From Ascarosepion bandense (taxonomy: Eukaryota; Mollusca; Cephalopoda; Sepiida; Sepiidae), in assembly GCA_037127315.1 (NCBI GenBank), contig JBBBDQ010001027.1, positions 1,457,501-1,521,500 of the forward strand: 64,000 nucleotides of DNA, read 5' to 3'. The notes beneath the pieces are model-generated. The model worked only from the letters and a program-made list of their open reading frames with translations. It searched no databases and was not told the DNA's origin. Within the stretch, counting starts at the first letter, position 1. Each line of letters opens with the position of its first letter. Shown here piece after piece: positions 1 through 10,785 of the stretch. The position numbers were made by a program, and so were the translations under genes.

Positions 1-82
1 GAACACTCGCAGATGCTTATAGTACAACTGCGTAAATTTTCAAGAAAATCGGTTCAGCTGTTTTGGATTCTATAGGTGACGG

Positions 83-136
<54 letters not shown>

Positions 137-187
137 ACACACACAGACACACACACAGACAAAGTTCCATTTATAAATAAGTTTAGA
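1..187 (-). mobile_element. Helitron-like non-autonomous element, 5' end (cut by window edge)
   Basis: Reading the minus strand, the element starts TCTAAACTTATTTATAAATGG after an A, runs through an AC/GT microsatellite (plus 84-162), and continues into a conserved block containing CGAAACGGCTGAACC-like sequence (here slightly diverged) and an ACACTCGC motif. The same block occurs at 8546, 44903 and 53656. Two of those copies also show a CTAG|T 3' end, and A|TC...CTAG|T is the Helitron signature. No protein is encoded. The 3' part lies outside the window. Confidence 0.65.
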
Positions 188-189
188 TT

Positions 190-1195
190 AGTTGGATTTA
201 TACTTGGGTTTATTGACTAATATTGATTGAGTTTTACTTGACTGTCGCAGAAAAATACTGGTCAGGTTTACACTTGAGCTTTTGGATAACCATTTGTCGA
301 GTCTATACTTGGATATGTACGTAAATATCAATGGAGATTGTACTTAATTCTATAGGTAATTGTTGATAGGGTTTCTGCCTTGATTTTGTTTGGTTTGATG
401 GTGAAATATTGACCTGTTTTATACTTGAGTCTATAGGTAAAATATTTAGTTTTATACTTAAATAATTGGGTAAATATTGATCGTTATTACATAGATCTAT
501 AGGCAACACATTCATTTTTCTGCTAGAACACTGTTTAGTTACACAATTTATGTTCCCTTGTTGATGCACCCTTGCAAACAAAAACAAGTGATTTCGCAGT
601 TAAGTACAGTAGTTAACGAAAGCAGTTAACGACTGCTACTAGTCAGGCAGCGTAATAATACCTTCGTTCTTATTTATTTCTATATTACTTATTATTAACC
701 CTTCTTGTTTCTTGTTAAACTAATACACTGTTTTGAGCCTACCTTCTTGTTTAGTGTCTTACTTCCGGACCAAACCGGTCACTACAATTCTCCGGCAAAG
801 TTTCGTCACAACTCCACAACAAATTGGCGACGAAGATCGACAACACTTTTTTATGCTTGTGTCAACAGGCAAATTATTTACTAGTTTTATACTTGAGGCT
901 ATAGATAAAAATAATGACCCGTTTTATAAGTGAGTCAATAGATAAAATATTGATCGGTTTTATACCTGAGTCTGTAGCCAAAATATTGATCTGTTTTATA
1001 CATGCGTTTACAGGTAAAATATTAATTGATTTTTTTTACTAGTGTTTATAGGCAAAATATTGATCTGTTTCATACTTGAGTCTCTAAATAAAATATTAAT
1101 CGATTTTATACTTGAGGCTTTAAATATAAAATTGATCTATTTATACTTGAGACTATAGGCAAAATATTGATTTGTGTTATACTGGTATTATATCC
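190..1195. repeat. degenerate tandem repeat, about 45-50 bp unit, in two blocks
   Basis: Two blocks (about 190-560 and 885-1195) repeat a diverged unit of the form AAAATATTGAT...TTTTATACTTGAG...TATAGGC. They are separated by about 320 bp without the motif (about 565-880), in which I see no gene. Unit length and sequence both drift, so this is an old array. Confidence 0.6.
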
Positions 1196-1440
1196 ACAAT
1201 ATTATTTGTCTCCTTTAAGCCCAAGCAAGGATGTTATAGGTAATGTGATATTTATGTACATGAGAAGGTACTTCACTTGATTTATAGCCTAGTGATGCCA
1301 AAAAAATATTCATTTTAAAAAACGAAAATTTTGTAACATAATCTCATCCCTTACTAGAGTACTAATTTCAGTTATTCGTTTTAATCCCATAGATTGATGA
1401 TTATACAGTAAATAAAAAAAAGAAAAAGAAAAAGAAAGGT

Positions 1441-1494
<54 letters not shown>

Positions 1495-1533
1495 GGGACA
1501 ATTCATTATCTATATATCTATCTATGATTGTTC

Positions 1534-1594
<61 letters not shown>

Positions 1595-1602
1595 GACTGT
1601 TC

Positions 1603-1671
<69 letters not shown>

Positions 1672-1679
1672 GACTCTTC

Positions 1680-1735
<56 letters not shown>

Positions 1736-1785
1736 GGACTATTCATGATCTATATATCTATCTATGACTTTTCATTATCTATCTG

Positions 1786-1836
<51 letters not shown>

Positions 1837-1941
1837 CGGACTATTCATTATCTATATATCTATCTATCTAGGACTATTCATTATCTATATATCTATCTAT
1901 CTAGGACTATTCATTATCTATATATCTATCTATGACTGTTC

Positions 1942-1984
<43 letters not shown>

Positions 1985-2000
1985 CAGTCTGGTCATTATC

Positions 2001-2045
<45 letters not shown>

Positions 2046-2047
2046 GT
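1441..2047. repeat. (TATC)n compound microsatellite
   Basis: Runs of TATC are broken at intervals by a short spacer of the form GACTGTTCATTATC or GGACTATTCATTATC. The repeating spacer shows that the array grew by duplication of a larger run-plus-spacer module, not only by slippage. The Ser-Ile-Tyr-Leu open frames across it are by-products of the tetranucleotide. Confidence 0.97.
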
Positions 2048-2273
2048 TCTTTTTGAGGAGATTCATACACACACGCGGTCATAAGCAAATTCACACTCAG
2101 CGTCTTAATGCACATTCATCATCATTCTTCGGTCAATCTCTTGTTGGTCAGAAATCCATTGACAATCCCACCCAACACAACATGGTCAAGCATTGCTGTT
2201 CTCAGATCTCCGAGTTTAGGGAAATTCTGAGTGGATACGCCAGTTTTCTTGATACAATACTTTCAGAAGGATG

Positions 2274-2790
2274 TCAAAGAATCAAGGGACCAAAAAGGTG
2301 AAAGTCTGAAGAGGCAAGGTCTAGGCTGTAAGGAGGATGAGGGACCAGTTCCCAGCCCAGCTCGTTGATGGTCTGCACTATTTGGGCTGCTGTGTGAGGC
2401 CTTGCGTTGTCTTTATGCAAAACGACTTCATGTGACTGATGTTCCCTGTGTTTGTTCAACAGATAGGCTAAAAGTCCTTGCAGTGTCATCCACTGTCACC
2501 CTTTTGCCAGACTGAATGAGGTCATTGACTGATTCGATCACCTCCCAAGCCTGTCTTCATCCTCAACACTGCTCTGTCCTTCTTTAAACAATTTAGCCCA
2601 CTTGTAGACATTTTTTGACTGAAACATGTGGCACCATACACAGTTGACATTCTCCTATGAATTTCAACTGGTTTGCACTCTTCAGCAACCAAAAACTTGA
2701 TAACTGGCCTCTGTTTAATCCTGGAGCATGCTCCTTGGTCAGCGATCTTTTTTAGTCTCCAAAACTCTCAAAGTTCTTTTTCAATCTGCA
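2274..2790 (-). pseudogene. mariner-family transposase remnant
   Basis: On the minus strand an open stretch (2489-2274, 71 codons) carries HKDNARPHTA, the region of the second catalytic aspartate of mariner transposases, followed by HPPYSLDLASSDFHLFGPL. The family consensus is HPPYSPDLAPSD..LF, and the last aspartate there is the third of the mariner DDD triad, so both are present here. Upstream (about 2490-2790) a frame-broken copy of the N-terminal helix-turn-helix part is visible, with words such as VYKWAKLFKEGQSSVEDE. Most of the central domain, including the first catalytic aspartate, is missing between the two parts, and the C-terminus is cut at about 2274. The element is dead. The neighbouring 49-bp array looks like its own terminal sequence. 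Confidence 0.8.
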
Positions 2791-2850
2791 AAAAAATTAA
2801 ATCCTTTTGAAAAAGAAGGGGAAAAAATTTAAAAAAGTAAGCTTCTATTT

Positions 2851-3297
2851 GTATTAGAAGTCCTTATACCGAAAAATTCACCTTATATATTGAATTACCC
2901 CGTAGAAGTCCTTAGACCGAAACATCCACCTTATTTATTGAATGACCCTCGTAGAAGTTCTTATACCGAAAAATTCACCTTATTTATTGAATGACCCTCG
3001 TAGAAGTTCTTATACCGAAAAATTCACCTTATTTATTGAATGACCCTCGTAGAAGTTCTTATACCGAAAAATTCACCTTATTTATTGAATGACCCTCGTA
3101 GAAGTCCTTATACCAAAACATTCACCTTATTTATTGAATGACCCTCGTAGAAGTTCTTATACCGAAAAATCCACCTTATTTATTGAATGACCCTCGTAGA
3201 AGTTCTTATACCGAAAAATTCATCTTATATATTGAATTACCCCCGTAGAAGTTCTTATACCGAAAAATTCACCAAATTTATTGAATGACCCTCGTAT
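2851..3297. repeat. 49-bp minisatellite, about 9 copies
   Basis: The unit (GTAGAAGTTCTTATACCG AAAAATTCACCTTATTTATTG AATGACCCTC) recurs every 49 bp with few substitutions. The first and last copies are more diverged. Read on the minus strand the unit begins TACGAGGGTCATTCAATAAA, which resembles a mariner terminal inverted repeat next to a TA target. The array lies directly upstream of the mariner remnant. Confidence 0.9.
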
Positions 3298-3410
3298 ATT
3301 TCGTTGTGAGATCAGCGTACTTTCAATGGATTTCTTCTTAGTAATTTTTTCTATTTTAATCAGAATGCTTCTTTTTTAGATTGAAGTTGCAGTCTTACGG
3401 GATCTCACAC

Positions 3411-3412
<2 letters not shown>

Positions 3413-3467
<55 letters not shown>
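3413..3467. repeat. (TG)n microsatellite
   Basis: An uninterrupted TG dinucleotide run of about 27 units. Confidence 0.98.
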
Positions 3468-3469
<2 letters not shown>

Positions 3470-3649
3470 AATTCTTACCTCATCACGTGATAAGAAATTT
3501 TATTATTTTTTCCCCAACATTCTTTCTCTACAGGAGTTTGCTGCCATTCTATCCTGAGGACGATTATTATAAGAGGTGAAATACTTAGTTAAATAGAATT
3601 CTACATTGTCATTTTGTCTCTATTTAGGATATTATTCAACATCATATTT

Positions 3650-3650
<1 letters not shown>

Positions 3651-3710
<60 letters not shown>

Positions 3711-3884
3711 GAAAGTGAAAGAACACGTAAATTTAGACCCACTGTTCAAGCATTGACTTTTATAAAGAATGCTCGAAACATAGTAGAGCTTTATATTGTA
3801 ATAGTTGTTACATTGTTTATATATATTTATTATAGTTGTTAGATATATATGTTTATATATGTATTATAGCTGTTATATATATAT

Positions 3885-3938
<54 letters not shown>

Positions 3939-3958
3939 GTTATATATGTTTATATATA
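3651..3958. repeat. (AT)n microsatellites and GTTATATATATG repeats
   Basis: There are long AT runs at about 3652-3706 and 3890-3935. Between and after them, variants of AGTTGTTATATATATGTTTATATAT recur in tandem. The same GTTGTTACATATATATG words recur at 5115-5240, so this is a shared AT-rich minisatellite. Confidence 0.9.
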
Positions 3959-4525
3959 GTATTATAAATTATAGTTATACACTTTGTTTCGACATTGAAA
4001 TGAAAATATCTCATCAGGTAGTGTGGAAAGAAATGGAAATTCTTTCTCTTATTTACCGAATATAATACTCCTACTCCATCCACGCCATATACATTTCTTT
4101 ATTTTGTCCTTTTATTAAACCCAAAGAGCTCACAAGAGGGTGTTGTAACGGACCATACCTTAGTATCTAATGTTAAATCTGTCTACGGGATTTTCAACAC
4201 GTTCATTAATCAACTCTATCCCTTACCTCTTCCCTCTTTTCGTTCAAATTCTAACGGACAACTTACAACTCTTATTTCCCCATCTCCCACCCCACCCTAC
4301 ATCTCACACACAAATCGTCAAATATATGAGAAAAAAAAATGCCATTTGTTTGCACAATAGCTGATGAGACATTGTCCTTTCAATGTCCAAACAAAATGTA
4401 CACTTTGTAATAGATAATAACTTGTACATGTTGTAAACTATAATTTATAGTAAATATTCATAGCTGTATTTTATATCGAGCACTGTTTGAAATTAATGTT
4501 CCGAACGGTGTCAATTTTTTCTTCG
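3959..4525. other. no recognisable gene
   Basis: AT-rich sequence without a convincing open frame or repeat. The 64-codon frame at 4170-4364 has no recognisable motif and no family resemblance. Confidence 0.5.
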
Positions 4526-4538
4526 TTCCTTATTCACT

Positions 4539-4591
<53 letters not shown>

Positions 4592-4682
4592 ATAATAATA
4601 ATAACAATAATAATGATAATAATAATAATAATAATATTAATAATTTTTATAATATATTTCAATCCGTCTCTAAAAACCCACT

Positions 4683-4747
<65 letters not shown>

Positions 4748-4870
4748 GCAATAATAATAATATATATAAAACAATAATAATAATAATAATAACAATAATA
4801 ATAATAACATTATTATTAATAATTGTTATAATATATTTCAATCCGTCTCGAAAAACCCACCGAGTATAAA
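4526..4870. repeat. tandemly duplicated module with AT and AAT microsatellites
   Basis: A module consisting of an ACTCGGATAT lead, an (AT)n run, an AAT/AAC-rich run and ATATATTTCAATCCGTCTC is present twice (about 4530-4684 and 4680-4866). The second copy ends CGAAAAACCCACCGAGTATA. The duplication boundary falls at AAACCCACTCGG. It contains no coding sequence. Confidence 0.85.
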
Positions 4871-5062
4871 ACGCGGAGGGGAAATAAAAAAAGAAAAAAA
4901 CTAAGTACTTGAACATACATCAAAATACTCGTTGAAAAGAAAAAAACACCGAGACGAGAACCTTAACACTAAAGTGCTCAATACAATAATAGAGCAAACA
5001 AATAGAAAGCCGACTTGCCCTGACGATCCGTTAGGTGAAACCTAGGTAGGTCTGTTGACTCT

Positions 5063-5068
<6 letters not shown>

Positions 5069-5117
<49 letters not shown>

Positions 5118-5237
5118 GTTACATATATATGTTTACATATATATATAGTTGTTACATATATATGTTTACATATATATTATAGTTGTTACATATTATATGT
5201 TATTTATATAGTTGTTACAATTGTAATAGTTGTTATA

Positions 5238-5297
<60 letters not shown>
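5069..5297. repeat. (AT)n runs flanking GTTGTTACATATATATG repeats
   Basis: Two AT runs (about 5069-5114 and 5240-5297) enclose four to five copies of a GTTGTTACATATATATGTTTA-type unit. Confidence 0.9.
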
Positions 5298-5299
<2 letters not shown>

Positions 5300-5300
<1 letters not shown>

Positions 5301-6167
5301 ACTGAGCTTAGCAGTGTTATTTCGGTCATGTCGACTTCAAAGTTTCTCAATTTTCTGCCTTTCTTTTTTTCTTTTGCTTTCTCTTTTTTCTTTCTTTTTT
5401 CTTTCCTCAATTGTGTCCAAAGACGGACATTGCTTTGTGATTGTAATCTAGAACGTCACTAATAATGAAGTGTCGTAAAATATTTGTAAACAATTTTCTG
5501 TTGATATTGCTATGTAAGACGACAACGAGGAAGGTGGCAAAATCGATCAGGGTGAATGAATGTCGAATCGATTATTCATAATTAAGCTCATGACTATTCA
5601 TGAGGTTCATCCTGTTTGGTAAAAAGATACAAAAAAAAACCGATTCAATTCTTCGTTATCATAAACAACTACAGCAAATCAATTGATATAAGAACAAAGT
5701 CTGGCAAAGCAGATTCGTTTTGGGGAACAAATAACAAATGATTTGACAAAAAGTACTTACAGACATCGGAATTGACTCTGGGATTGAAAATCAATGAAAA
5801 TTTAAACAGTAAAGTGTCAAAGCCTTGTCTAATAGTTTCGAAAATCGCAGAAAAGGGATGTTACTATCAGACCCACATCACTAGAAACGACGGCAAAGTT
5901 TAGTCTCTTTTTTTAATGCTGAAAGTTACGGAATATGAAGTTTAGAAATTGTTTTTGAAGGGAATGAAATAAAGACCAATAAAGAAACCAGACGTAATCT
6001 CATTTTTTATTATTCAAATCTGGGCTTTCTTAATTACTCTCAGAAAGTGGGCATTCTCCTCTTCAATGAATTCCCAACTTCTCTCTGGAGGGGATATCCA
6101 GACTCCCAGTGTTATTAATCAGCCGAGAGACCACTTTCTAACTTTTATCAGTATGGTTGATGCAAAT
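5300..6167. other. no recognisable gene
   Basis: Pyrimidine-rich then mixed sequence. I see no open frame with family resemblance, no RNA gene and no repeat. The 60-codon frame at 6066-6248 overlaps the LTR that follows and has no recognisable motif. Confidence 0.5.
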
Positions 6168-6394
6168 TGTTGTGGATTCTTGTTTAGAAAACCACACAGT
6201 ATAATAATAACAAAAACAGACATGAGAGGAAAAATGTATATTGAATAAAAAATATAGAACCTGTACACGGTTAATAGATTCAGGAATACTTGTTAGTAGG
6301 AGTCAAATATATACAAAAGGTAAGTTCGGGCAATAGTCTATATTCTTGCTGACTAACGAGCGGCGGATCAACTGCTCTGACAAACACCAACTCT

Positions 6395-6444
<50 letters not shown>

Positions 6445-6494
6445 CCCGTTCTGTGTAGGAAGGATTATTTGTAAATAGGGGTGACTCCCCAACA
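6168..6494 (-). mobile_element. candidate 3' LTR of a Ty3/gypsy remnant
   Basis: On the minus strand this interval begins TGTTGGGGAGTCACC immediately after a purine run (AAGAAGCTAGAAAGGGAG, a polypurine-tract-like sequence) and ends GAATCCACAACA. The TGTTG...CAACA termini are what LTRs usually show, and the interval follows the integrase C-terminus of the gypsy remnant directly. A (TTG)n run (plus 6396-6444, CAA) lies inside. No matching 5' LTR is visible, so the boundaries are inferred from the termini. Confidence 0.55.
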
Positions 6495-6574
6495 CTCCCT
6501 TTCTAGCTTCTTTTTAGGAAGGGTTAATATTTTTTTCGTTTTGGATCTATAATCAAAGGCTCTGTGAACTTTCG

Positions 6575-7560
6575 CTACCTGTTGGTTCTTCTAATTTCTG
6601 TGTTAGATTTTGGTTTCTGGGTGTCAAAAACTTCGAAGATTTCCTGCATAGAATTCTCACATTCTAAAGCTGAGGAGCCTGGTTCTTCATCTCTTCTTTT
6701 TTGGATTTGATTCATGTGTCTTCTATGCGTGAATGTTTTCCGTTTGATAATATAATTTACGCTTCCAATTATGCTTATGATTATTCCTGGCTCCCAATAC
6801 GCCATATTGTTATTACAAATTTTGAAATATACTTTTTCGCCGGGTTTGAACGATATTTTCACTATTGTAGGTTTATTCTGAGTATTGCTTTTGCCTGGTA
6901 ATAGTTTCTCGAAACTCGGATTTTTCGCGCAAAAATCACCTCGGCCAGTGACAGTCCTGATGGTGTGTTTTGGTTTGGCGTAATACCGTAGACTTGCAGG
7001 AATTGCTGTAATGCTTTTTCTGATGGTGTGTCTCTCGCTTTTTTAACGCCATCTTATGTGTATCTACAAATCTTTCGGCAGGCGCATTTGATCGAGGGTG
7101 ATAGGGAGCTGTTTTTATATGTCTTATTAGGTACATTTCACAAAAATCTTTTAAATCACCTGACGTGAATTGTGTAATATTATCTGTCACTAAAACGTGA
7201 ACGACGCCGAACTTCTCATGCAAACAGCTTATAGTATTGTCGGTTGTCGGGTGTTTATATCTAAAAACTTCCGGCCATTTACTAAAGCTGTCTACTACTA
7301 TAAAATAGTAGTAGCCATTTATAGGTCCTGTGTAGTCTGTGTGTATTCTTGAAAACGGTTTGTCCGCCTTTGGCCACGGTTTTTGAATAATCGGTGGCGT
7401 TTTGCTTCCGTCGCACCGCCCTTACACTTTTCCACCTTCTGCACAATATCCTCATCCATTTTTGGCCAGTACACATAGCTTCTCATTAGTGCTTTCATGC
7501 TATTTTTCCCGAGATGTCCAACATGAAAGTCATTTAAGTTTCTTTTGAAGTATCACGACC
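6575..7560 (-). pseudogene. Ty3/gypsy integrase, frame-broken
   Basis: On the minus strand the pieces run in integrase order. First is a zinc-binding region with HVGHLGKNSMK and DEDIVQKVEKC (about 7535-7420), whose last cysteine pair is damaged. Next is the catalytic core with HTDYTGP (first Asp), then 7223-6936 with TDNITQFTS (second Asp; families usually have NGTQF) and NAPAERFV (third, Glu). Last is a C-terminal segment 6862-6575 with KPGEKVYFK. All three DDE residues are visible but in different frames, so no functional enzyme is encoded. It lies downstream of RT/RNase H, the standard Ty3/gypsy order. Confidence 0.85.
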
Positions 7561-7808
7561 CTTTCATTACACAGTAGTACATTGTCACAAATTGAGGAAC
7601 TATCTGCCAATTTTGCGTCTCTGTCTTCATTTTTTTTTTCTTTGTCGTGTTAATAAATTCATCCTCTTCTGTGTTTCTTCTTATCTCTAGCAGTGTAACC
7701 GGTAGTTCTTTAACCGTGTTACTTAGTACTTTGCTGATTTCATTCTCAACTCTCAGCGCTGCTATCACTGAGTCTTCCAAGGGTTCACTTTCCCTTAGGA
7801 ATCAGCCT
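7561..7808 (-). pseudogene. RNase H to integrase linker of the Ty3/gypsy remnant
   Basis: An open stretch of 75 codons on the minus strand (7780-7553) is rich in charged residues and sits exactly where gypsy polyproteins carry a variable linker between RNase H and integrase. It has no motif of its own. The assignment rests on position and strand. Confidence 0.55.
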
Positions 7809-8408
7809 CTATAGCCCATCTGCTTGCCCTATATTTTTCGATGGTAAATATTCTAGTTTAATATTGTAGTTTATTAGTATTGTGCCCCACCTCAGGTGTC
7901 TATTCGCGGTATATACAGGTAGTCCTTTCTTGGATCCAAATATGGTAAGAAGCGGCTTATGTTCCGTTTGTAGTGTAAATTCCCTACCGTATATATATCT
8001 ATGAAATCGAATTACAGCGATAATAATTCCCAAAGCTTCTTTTTCTATTTGTGAATAGCTTTTCTCGGTCGGTAGTAATGCTCTCGATGCGTGGCCTACC
8101 GGTTTTGTAGTACCATCCTGCATTTTATGTAAAATGCATGCTCCCACACTGTGTGAGCTTGCATCACTTTCTACAATAATCTCCAGCCCAGGGTTGAAAT
8201 GTGTCAAGGTTAAATCTGATGTCAATTTATTTATAATTTCGTTAAACGCCTTTTTGCACTCCTCCGACCAGTTCCCCTGGACATCTTTCTTCAGTAATTC
8301 GTTGAAGGGTGCCCTCAATTTATGCAGACTATCGATAATCTCTCCATAGTAATTAGCAAGACCGAGGAAGCTTTGCAATTCTGCGACACTTTTAGGGGAG
8401 TGAGTCAT
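7809..8408 (-). pseudogene. Ty3/gypsy reverse transcriptase end plus RNase H
   Basis: This is a 199-codon minus-strand open stretch. Residues about 1-50 are the RT thumb/connection (VAELQSFLGLANYYGEII). The RNase H domain follows with VESDASSHSVGACIL (first catalytic Asp region), YSQIEKEALGII (Glu), QTEHKPLLTIF (families usually have TDHKPL, so the third acid is Glu here) and NIGQADGL near the end (families have ADALSR). Upstream of 8408 the sequence is unrelated and the finger/palm part with YVDD is absent, so the element is 5'-truncated. It is of the standard RT-RH-IN type, unlike the element at 28.2-34.6 kb. Confidence 0.9.
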
Positions 8409-8545
8409 TTTTAGCTTCTCGGGCTAGCATTCTCAACTGACATGAAATGGAAGGACTATTTGAATAGATTTTTTTAGTTGTTAGGTGAGGAGCCAAGAAA
8501 GGTCCTTCGCATTGCCGCGCAAGACAGTTTTTTAACCTGAATCTA

Positions 8546-8862
8546 TCTTATATATTTATAAATGGAACTTTGTGTGTGTGTGTGTGTGTCTGTGTATGTG
8601 TGTACGTTACCTATAGACTCCGAAACGGCTGAACCGATTTTCTAGAAATAGTTGTACTTTAAGCGTTTGCGAGTGTTCTTAGCTAGGTTTTGTGTCGCGG
8701 TACCCCCGATAAATATCGAAAATCGATAATCGAAAATATCAGGTTATAGAAGGAGTGGTTCGATTTTAATTAAATTTGATACACTCATAGACAAAGGCAT
8801 AAGAAACGATATTCAGAAATTTCAAGGTTGCAGTTCTTACAATAGTGCAGAAAATCGATTCG

Positions 8863-8912
<50 letters not shown>

Positions 8913-9288
8913 GCAAGATGTTAGTGTGTGTGTCTGTTTATCTGCCTGTATGTCTGTATTTTTTCAGCCCTTTTATTTTAGTTTTTGCTTCAGTTTTGGC
9001 TCTAAGTACGTATAATTGTAGTTCTTAGTCTCAGCCATGATACCATTTACTCAGAGGAATTATTTAGCCCTGAAAATTCAGTTTACGAACTTATTTGATA
9101 TCCATATGAGGAAATCAAAATTTGACTTACATCCATTCATTTTTCTTTCAGTCTACGGTTTCGCTTTAACTGGAAACAACTATTGCTTTTTAGTCTTTAG
9201 TACCACGTCCAAAGAGTCTGATCTCCAGGACCATGAATTAGTTTTAAAGCTTTCATTCCACCCGAGCAACGCCAGACTATACTGCTAG
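8546..9288 (+). mobile_element. Helitron-like non-autonomous element, both ends present
   Basis: It starts A|TCTTATATATTTATAAATGG and ends CACCCGAGCAACGCCAGACT...GCTAG|T. A|TC start and CTAG|T end are Helitron hallmarks, and the GCAACGCC block just before CTAG sits where Helitrons carry a 3' hairpin. Inside are a GT run, CGAAACGGCTGAACCG, CCCGATAAATATCGAAAATCGATAA and an AT run (8867-8908). No Rep/helicase is encoded, so it depends on an autonomous partner. The 83-codon frame near its 3' end has no family resemblance. Confidence 0.72.
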
Positions 9289-9469
9289 TCTTATATATTT
9301 ATAAATCTACCATTCGTCCATGCCGAGAACATTACTGCCTTATATAGTCTGTTTTTCCTGCTATATATCTCGATTTTTTTGAAAAAAAGAAAAAAGATTC
9401 AGCAGTATTATTTGTGCTGATTAAGCGTGTCTGTTGCAGTCGCTTTCTCACCACCGTAAAGTTAACTCC

Positions 9470-9800
9470 GTGTGCCTTTTCTATAAATACTTTAATGACA
9501 ATTGTTCGTAAGAGCTATTTGCTATGGTACTTAGCCGCTTTGAATTTAAGCCCAATACTAAACAGGCGACTAAATCTCATCAATTGACAGTGGAGTTGGC
9601 AAGATGTAACCGTATATTCTATGCTAAAAGATACTTTTCTCGCATCTCTCGCTTGTGGAACTCCCTTCCAGCTTAATACTTTCCAGTCAATTTTATTCTT
9701 CAAAAATATAATTCAATGTCAATCGCTATCTACTCTTCTTCTGAGAATACTTCTTTATTCTTGCTCCTTATATTTTAACTATTTTTTTAATCATTTCACC
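9470..9800 (+). pseudogene. LINE reverse transcriptase C-terminus (L2/CR1/jockey-like)
   Basis: In one frame the words LARCNRIFYAKRYFSRISRL and WNSLPA appear, matching the typical C-terminal tail of L2/CR1-like LINE ORF2 (...FF.RTARLWNSLP..VFP..YNL). A stop follows the WNSLPA word, and the sequence then passes to a non-coding tail. Only this tail remains and the RT catalytic core is absent. The clade cannot be settled from this piece. Confidence 0.6.
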
Positions 9801-10019
9801 CCAAGAAAGGCGATAAAGCCACTGATGTGTAGGGGGCTATATAAGAGAATTAAAGTTTTGCACAAGAGGAGAATGAAAACAAAGCTACAGGGGTTGAAAG
9901 AGAAAGGGCAAGAGAAGGATGTGAACACAGGAGTGAAGACAGTTGAGAAGTTAGAGAAAAAGGAAAAGAACAACGAGGTGGTGTGGAAAGAGCTGGAGTT
10001 AAGTACATAAGAGATGGGA

Positions 10020-10490
10020 ATTGACTTTGCATTTGAACTCTTGGAGGTTGTAGCTGTCAGAATAGGAAAGATATATGGAAGGGAATTCCACAGACGGGAA
10101 GCGCGAGAAAAGAAACTGATGGAGTAGAATTGTCGCCTGCATTTGGTAGATTTAACTGTAAAAGGGTGGGTCCTTATTGCCAGTCTGGTTGCCCGAGTAA
10201 ATTCTTGTTACTAGTGATCTAAATTCGTCAGAGTAGAAGCCACGAAAATATTTATTGAAGAGACAGAGGGAAGCTACATCCCGCTTTGAGAGAGTGGCTG
10301 GAGTCGATCTGCCAGGTCAGGACCAATCACATTAGAGATTCTCCTCTGGAGCCTGTCGAGAAAACTGAGACGAACAGCAGGGGCACCTGACTAGATATGA
10401 CAAGTATTCAATTCACGGTCTAATGGTTGATCTGTATATGTGCAAGATGGATTATTGCGGAAAATAAACTTCCTGGCCCGACATAGTGAA
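10020..10490 (-). pseudogene. second LINE C-terminus, opposite orientation (L2/CR1-like)
   Basis: On the minus strand the words RLSFLDRLQRRISNVIGPDL, DVASLCLFNKYF (after a frame change) and FFSRASRLWNSLPYIFP line up with the C-terminal portion of L2/CR1-like LINE ORF2, which normally reads LDR.QRR....I...LQPLSHRRDVASLCLFY.Y. At least two frame changes or stops interrupt it. It faces the fragment at 9470-9800 tail to tail, so two insertions have met here. Confidence 0.65.
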
Positions 10491-10785
10491 CAAATCTTCC
10501 TAGCAGTGGATTTAATTCTATTAATATTTCTGTTTACTAATTCTCCCAAACCCAGTAACTCGTTGTGTCTTTACTGACTTGCTTAGGGTAAATTCGATTA
10601 AAAAAGCATGTTTTTTTTTGCCATCCTTGCAGTCCAAATACATCCGTGAGGTAACGTAAACCTGTATTAACAGGCGGGAAGACACCTCAAGACTAAATTG
10701 CACCGATCACCTTTGATAGTCTTGTGTGATATTGTGCTTAAATTCTATTTTGGCATGATCTAGAGTGAAATACACTTTTTATCTG

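Noticed and set aside
1670..2056. 128-codon open frame of Ser-Ile-Tyr-Leu repeats (likewise several at 49673-50496)
   Set aside because: It follows mechanically from the TATC tetranucleotide, which is open in several frames. There is no independent coding evidence.
5055..5462. 135-codon frame of Tyr-Ile repeats
   Set aside because: Product of the AT microsatellite and a pyrimidine-rich tract.
9621..10010. 129-codon plus frame and antisense frames near 9.8-10.0 kb
   Set aside because: They overlap LINE tails and a lysine-rich low-complexity stretch, with no domain seen.
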